Assembly (NCBI GenBank): GCA_021823085.1
Contig: JAKAPG010000014.1
Coordinates: 630 to 17,613, forward strand
Reading direction: 5' to 3'
DNA length: 16,984 nucleotides
From: Thermoplasmata archaeon
GTDB taxonomy: Archaea; Thermoplasmatota; Thermoplasmata; Lutacidiplasmatales; UBA184
The notes beneath the pieces are model-generated. The model made no database searches and was not told the origin of the DNA. It saw only the letters and a list, made by a program, of their open reading frames with translations. The translations under genes and the position numbers were made by a program. Shown one piece after another: positions 14,470-16,984 of this stretch; position 1 is the stretch's first letter; every line of letters begins with the position of its first letter.

Positions 14470-15981
14470 TCAGGCCGTTGTCACTCGTGATTTCGGCCCA
14501 GTCGATAGGTGGACGACAAGCGCTCGAGTTCCCACCAGGCTGAGCAATCTCCGAAGGTCGTACGCGATCATCGTGAGCCCCATCTCTCCGATCACCTTCC
14601 GCAAGCCCTTCAACAGCAGATAGCCCTGGTTGAACGCGCGTTTGATCGTGCCGAAGGGATGCTCCACGATCGACTGCCGAAGAGCGACCAGCCGATCCCC
14701 TTCGGACGTCCTCACGCGAGCTCGCATCGCCTCCAGGAGTTCCTCGTTCTCTCGTCGCTGAATGCGCCGTCCATTGGGATTGTGCGTACAGCGGCTCATG
14801 AAGTGAGGACAGGCATGACACCGATGGGTTCGAAAGACCCGAATGGCGATGCCCTCGGGTCGTTGGCGCCACCCCTTACGGGTCGCCGGGAGCGGGGTCA
14901 TGCGCTCCCCCGCCGGGCAGACGATCGTGTCGGTGGCTGCATCATAGACGAATTTGTCCAGACTGAAGGCGGGGTCGATCCCGTCCCGTTGCGCCGCTCC
15001 TCTCGCTTTCTCCGGCTCCGGCACGTACGGCGTGATGCCCTGCTCGACACAACGACGAACCTGTTCGCCATCGAAGTACCCTCGATCGGCTACCGCCGTC
15101 AGGTGGTTCTTCCCCATCGCGGACTGGGCTTGCCGAGCCATCGCCGCCAGCTGATGGTGGTCGGAGGCCTTGTTGTCGATATCGTAGGCCACGATGAGCT
15201 TGCTCTGGGACTCCACGGCGATCTGGCCGTTGTAAGCGACCTCCATCCGGTCGTTGTTGCCCTTCATCATTCGACTGTCCGGGTCCGTCAAGGAGATCTC
15301 CGTCGCGCCCGTCGTCTCCAACCGATCCGCGAGCTCTCGGTACCGACGCATCCGTTCCTTCATTCGCTCGATCTTCTCCTTGAGATTCGGAACGCTCGCG
15401 GGAAGGCCGGGGTTCTCCGCCTCCTTCGCGTCATTCTCGTCCAACTCTCTCAGGTATCGGTCGATGCTCTTCTCGACCGCTTTCATTCGGTCGACGAGCT
15501 TCGCGCGGTTGAAATTGCGGTCCTTCGCGTTCACGGCTCGGAACTTGCTCCCATCGATCGCTACCAGATTCCCTTCCAGCAGGCGGAGCTCTCGGCAGAG
15601 GCCCACGAGCTGCTGAAAGAGCGGTCGGATGCGGTCGACATTGTCCCGACGGAAGTCGGCGATGGTCTTGAAGTCCGGGGCGAGCCTGCGCATCAGCCAC
15701 ATCAACTCGAGGTTACGGTGGCACTCGCGCTCCAGCTTCCGACTCGAGCGGATCCCGTAGAGGTAGCCGTACAGGTAGAGCTTCACGAGGGCCGCCGGGT
15801 CGTAAGGCGGACGCCCGGTAGTGTTCGGCTCGGCGTGCGTGATGCCGAGCTTGCGGAGGTCGAGGCGGTCGACGAACGCGTCGAGGAACCGTACCGGGTT
15901 CTCCTCCGTCACATAATCGTCCAGAAGGTCAGGCATCAGAATCTGCTGGTGACGGTCAGCGGCTCGAACGTAGCCGCTCAT
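14470..15981 (-). CDS. IS1182-family transposase
   Basis: A 503-residue DDE transposase that cuts and joins the ends of its own element. The N-terminal region has GRPPYDPAALVKLYLYGYL and IRSSRKLERECHRNLELMWL, then LAPDFKTIADFRRDNVDRI, all hallmark IS1182 segments. Candidate catalytic residues are Asp in VAIDGSKFRAVN, Asp in AVADRGYFDGEQ and Glu in VEHPFGTIKRAFNQGYLLL. A charged helical insertion (about residues 165-230) and a zinc-like cysteine set (CPAGERM, CHACPHFMSRC) lie between the second Asp and the Glu or nearby, as in the family. The ATG at 15981 is fixed by its overlap with the stop of the upstream small gene and by GAGGCGAG just before it; a GTG at 16017 is less likely. No frameshift or internal stop is present. 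Confidence 0.93.
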   Translation of the reverse strand: MSGYVRAADRHQQILMPDLLDDYVTEENPVRFLDAFVDRLDLRKLGITHAEPNTTGRPPYDPAALVKLYLYGYLYGIRSSRKLERECHRNLELMWLMRRLAPDFKTIADFRRDNVDRIRPLFQQLVGLCRELRLLEGNLVAIDGSKFRAVNAKDRNFNRAKLVDRMKAVEKSIDRYLRELDENDAKEAENPGLPASVPNLKEKIERMKERMRRYRELADRLETTGATEISLTDPDSRMMKGNNDRMEVAYNGQIAVESQSKLIVAYDIDNKASDHHQLAAMARQAQSAMGKNHLTAVADRGYFDGEQVRRCVEQGITPYVPEPEKARGAAQRDGIDPAFSLDKFVYDAATDTIVCPAGERMTPLPATRKGWRQRPEGIAIRVFRTHRCHACPHFMSRCTHNPNGRRIQRRENEELLEAMRARVRTSEGDRLVALRQSIVEHPFGTIKRAFNQGYLLLKGLRKVIGEMGLTMIAYDLRRLLSLVGTRALVVHLSTGPKSRVTTA

Positions 15982-16178
15982 GCTCGCCTCTGTCGGCGAG
16001 AGCGATCCTCCGGCCACTCCTCGTTCGTGATCACGAGATAGACGGTCTTCCCCAGGTACGCTCTCGGACAGGTGACCTTCGCCCCGGTTCCGTGCGGAAC
16101 CACGGGTCGACGGATGAACCCGATAATGTTCTCAAGGGTCAGTTTGTTCGTCGCTTCGAGGTGGACCTTTCGAGCCAT
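15978..16178 (-). CDS. DUF2080-like transposase-associated small protein
   Basis: A 66-residue protein, MARKVHLEATNKLTLENIIG at its start, then FIRRPVVPHGTGAKVTCPRA and YLGKTVYLVITNEEW. The pattern of Pro-x-Gly-x-GAKV, a basic/aromatic pair, LGK and a final beta strand is like the archaeal DUF2080 transposon-encoded family, small beta-rich proteins perhaps related to SpoVT/AbrB-type DNA binders. Function is not established; a regulator of transposition or end-binding factor is a guess. The ATG at 16178 is preferred over a GTG at 16202, which would add eight residues. Its stop overlaps the transposase ATG (15978-15981), implying coupled translation. It lies wholly inside the inverted ends, so it travels with the element. 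Confidence 0.72.
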   Translation of the reverse strand: MARKVHLEATNKLTLENIIGFIRRPVVPHGTGAKVTCPRAYLGKTVYLVITNEEWPEDRSRRQRRA

Positions 16179-16204
16179 ATGGCTCTTATACAGTAGTACC
16201 ACCG

Positions 16205-16211
16205 GATAAAC
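16205..16211 (-). promoter_or_regulatory. Possible TATA box for the insertion-sequence operon
   Basis: Read on the minus strand, GTTTATC lies about 30 bases before the ATG at 16178, at a distance that would give a near-leaderless transcript. It sits between the right inverted end and the first gene. A second AT-rich spot, TGTATAAG (about 16185-16192), is too close to the start for an archaeal TATA box. Confidence 0.3.
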
Positions 16212-16221
16212 CTACGCACGG

Positions 16222-16237
16222 GTTTCCACACAGTCTC
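16222..16237 (-). repeat. Right terminal inverted repeat of the insertion sequence
   Basis: On the plus strand it reads GTTTCCACACAGTCTC, the near reverse complement of 14385-14400. A wider reading of both ends as 27-base repeats (14374-14400 with 16222-16248) also aligns, but six central and internal mismatches and the direct CAGT pair favour the 16-base interpretation. Confidence 0.8.
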
Positions 16238-16241
16238 CAGT
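16238..16241 (+). repeat. Target site duplication CAGT, right copy
   Basis: Direct repeat of 14381-14384, immediately outside the right inverted end and followed by TCTTTCG, the reverse complement of the left flank. Confidence 0.75.
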
Positions 16242-16330
16242 TCTTTCGAACACCCACTCTCGCCAGCATCCCACGCAGGAGGATCCTCAGATGCGGAGTG
16301 CGGGCACCGCGCATGGCAGGAAAGTTCCAA
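16242..16330 (-). pseudogene. Possible detached 5' end of the hypothetical gene at 13808-14368
   Basis: On the minus strand a TTG at 16330 opens a frame encoding ELSCHARCPHSASEDPPAWD and then AGESGCSKE, which at present runs into the insertion sequence. With the element and one CAGT removed, this frame joins, without a stop, to SFASVSTWFRSLRITV of the hypothetical gene. A weak TTTA-type box (about 16352-16356, minus strand) is at the right distance for a transcript starting at the TTG. Against it: the start is TTG, and a 50-codon open stretch is not rare in GC-rich DNA. If wrong, this is plain upstream sequence. Confidence 0.3.
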
Positions 16331-16454
16331 TCTAGGACCAGGGCTTCCCGCTAAAGTCGACCGCTGAACGAAGCCATACGGAACAATCGGACCCTAAAGA
16401 TTCTGCGATGTTTGTGCTACAAATTCGCGTCAACCTTAAACGGCCGACCGTGGG
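16331..16454. other. Divergent gap right of the insertion site
   Basis: About 124 non-coding bases, more AT-rich than the surrounding genes. AT-rich words include CTAAAG (16351-16356 and 16394-16399 areas), ACAAATT (16419-16425) and CTTAAAC (16435-16441). ACAAATT is at a fair distance to serve as a TATA-like box for the plus-strand gene at 16455. No repeat or RNA gene was recognised. Confidence 0.3.
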
Positions 16455-16823
16455 ATGAGTATCCGAGGATTTTCACGGTTGGTTCGAAAGCTCGCAGGAA
16501 CAGCGGACAACGAGGGCGCGACCAAACCTCGGGGATTGACGACCGCCCTGGACGAGGTCCGGGGGATGATGTTTCGGGAGACTGGTCTCCTCGCGGCCTG
16601 GAGCGCGATCAGGAGTCGCGCGGCCGAGCTTGAGTCTCAGGCACTCCAGGACCCTCCGGTACGCCCAGCCGAGGCGGAAGCCCATCATGGGAGAGACCCC
16701 CGCCCGGGGCGAGGTCCCCAGCCTTTCTCTGACGGGGAACCGCCCGGCCGCCACACGTCAGAGCCCACGCAACGGATCACGAACGGCCCTCCCCCGAAAA
16801 CGAGCTGGGACGAGCGCGTGTGA
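16455..16823 (+). CDS. Hypothetical protein, unrecognised
   Basis: A 122-residue protein that I do not recognise. The N-terminal half is basic then helical: SIRGFSRLVRKLAGTADNEG, and TTALDEVRGMMFRETGLLAA, WSAIRSRAAELESQAL. The C-terminal half (from about residue 67) is Pro/Gly/Arg-rich and looks disordered, DPPVRPAEAEAHHGRDPRPG onward. No membrane helix or cysteine is present. The ATG at 16455 follows a locally AT-rich gap. The stop overlaps a GTG start for the next frame (GTGA, 16820-16823), an arrangement also used by confident genes in this window, which supports both being real. Coding potential in the second half is hard to judge by eye because of composition. Confidence 0.5.
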   Translation: MSIRGFSRLVRKLAGTADNEGATKPRGLTTALDEVRGMMFRETGLLAAWSAIRSRAAELESQALQDPPVRPAEAEAHHGRDPRPGRGPQPFSDGEPPGRHTSEPTQRITNGPPPKTSWDERV

Positions 16824-16984
16824 GGATTGGGAACGTGCGCGATGACTGTGATCGGGTGATTACCGAAGCGAACTTGGAGGGCAAGTCGACGTGGACGTTC
16901 TCCAAGCGGGGCAGCAACGGGTCGACCTGTGCCGGCGGTCACTGCTTCGACCCGGCGTTCGTCCAGGCGGAGCTCGAGCGACTC
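16820..16984 (+). CDS. Hypothetical protein, unrecognised (3' partial)
   Basis: The frame opens with a GTG at 16820, overlapping the preceding stop by four bases, and stays open to the last base, giving 55 residues. It reads RIGNVRDDCDRVITEANLEG, KSTWTFSKRGSNGSTCAGG, then HCFDPAFVQAELERL. Cysteines at visible residues 10, 38 and 42 (CAGGHC) are notable but do not match a metal motif I can name. An internal GTG at 16835 is an alternative start. The rest lies outside the window, so nothing can be said of its function or full length. Confidence 0.5.
   Translation, partial: MRIGNVRDDCDRVITEANLEGKSTWTFSKRGSNGSTCAGGHCFDPAFVQAELERL

Larger units (their letters stand above)
14385..16237 (-). mobile_element. 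Complete IS1182-like insertion sequence, 1853 bp
   Basis: The element has 16-bp inverted ends matching at 14 positions (14385-14400 and 16222-16237, outer sequence GAGACTGTG) and a 4-base CAGT duplication. It holds two genes on the minus strand: a DUF2080-like small protein and an intact IS1182-type transposase that overlap as ATGA. Both genes are uninterrupted and the ends pair well, so it may still be active. The rebuilt empty site, CGAAAGACAGTTCTTTCG, is a perfect 7-bp inverted repeat around CAGT. About 84 bases between the transposase stop and the left end, and about 44 bases between the right end and the first gene, are non-coding. Confidence 0.85.

Noticed and set aside
14509..16041. 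A 510-codon plus-strand frame antisense to the transposase
   Set aside because: Same explanation: the composition is a codon-mirror of the transposase, and all IS1182 motifs are on the minus strand.
14374..16248. Reading the insertion-sequence ends as 27-base inverted repeats
   Set aside because: Four of the six mismatches fall in the CAGT segment, which is a direct rather than an inverted repeat; this is explained better by a target duplication inside a palindromic site.

Overview
The window reads as a GC-rich archaeal chromosome segment. Archaeal markers are an RNA polymerase Rpo6/RpoK subunit, a DUF357 protein, a translin/TRAX-family protein, a transketolase split into two genes, and an archaeal-type transposon protein. 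A high-GC Thermoplasmatota-like euryarchaeote would fit, but that placement is an inference. Coding density is high up to about 14.4 kb. I found no tRNA, rRNA or CRISPR array.

Layout. (1) 1-2410, plus strand: transketolase N-terminal subunit (its 5' end lies outside the window), transketolase C-terminal subunit, and a small FSA/TalC-type transaldolase. This is a non-oxidative pentose phosphate cluster. (2) 2457-4163, plus strand: DUF357, translin-like protein and 5'-methylthioadenosine phosphorylase, linked by overlapping ends. (3) 4170-4421, minus strand: rpoK, nearly abutting the phosphorylase gene tail to tail. (4) 4554-6914, plus strand: a two-helix potassium channel with an RCK (TrkA) domain, then an ArsB/SLC13-type permease. 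(5) 7180-12581, minus strand: a molybdenum/formate operon in the transcribed order mobB, mobA, fdhA, DUF1641, fdhD. moeA (12621-13799) diverges from it. The block encodes a formate-dehydrogenase-type catalytic subunit, its sulfurtransferase, and late molybdenum-cofactor steps. (6) 13808-14368, minus strand: an unrecognised 186-residue protein. (7) 14385-16237: a complete 1853-bp IS1182-like insertion sequence with 16-bp inverted ends, a CAGT target duplication, and two overlapping genes (a DUF2080-like small protein and the transposase). (8) 16455-16984, plus strand: two unrecognised genes with a GTGA overlap, the second cut by the window end.

The most notable points are the insertion sequence and the FdhA enzyme. 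The element carries an accessory gene that is translationally coupled to its transposase. It sits exactly in the centre of an 18-bp palindrome, at or inside the 5' end of the neighbouring hypothetical gene. The FdhA has a NuoG-like iron-sulfur N-terminus and Gln instead of His after the molybdenum-ligand Cys. No NAD(P)H-, ferredoxin- or F420-linked partner subunit is encoded beside it.
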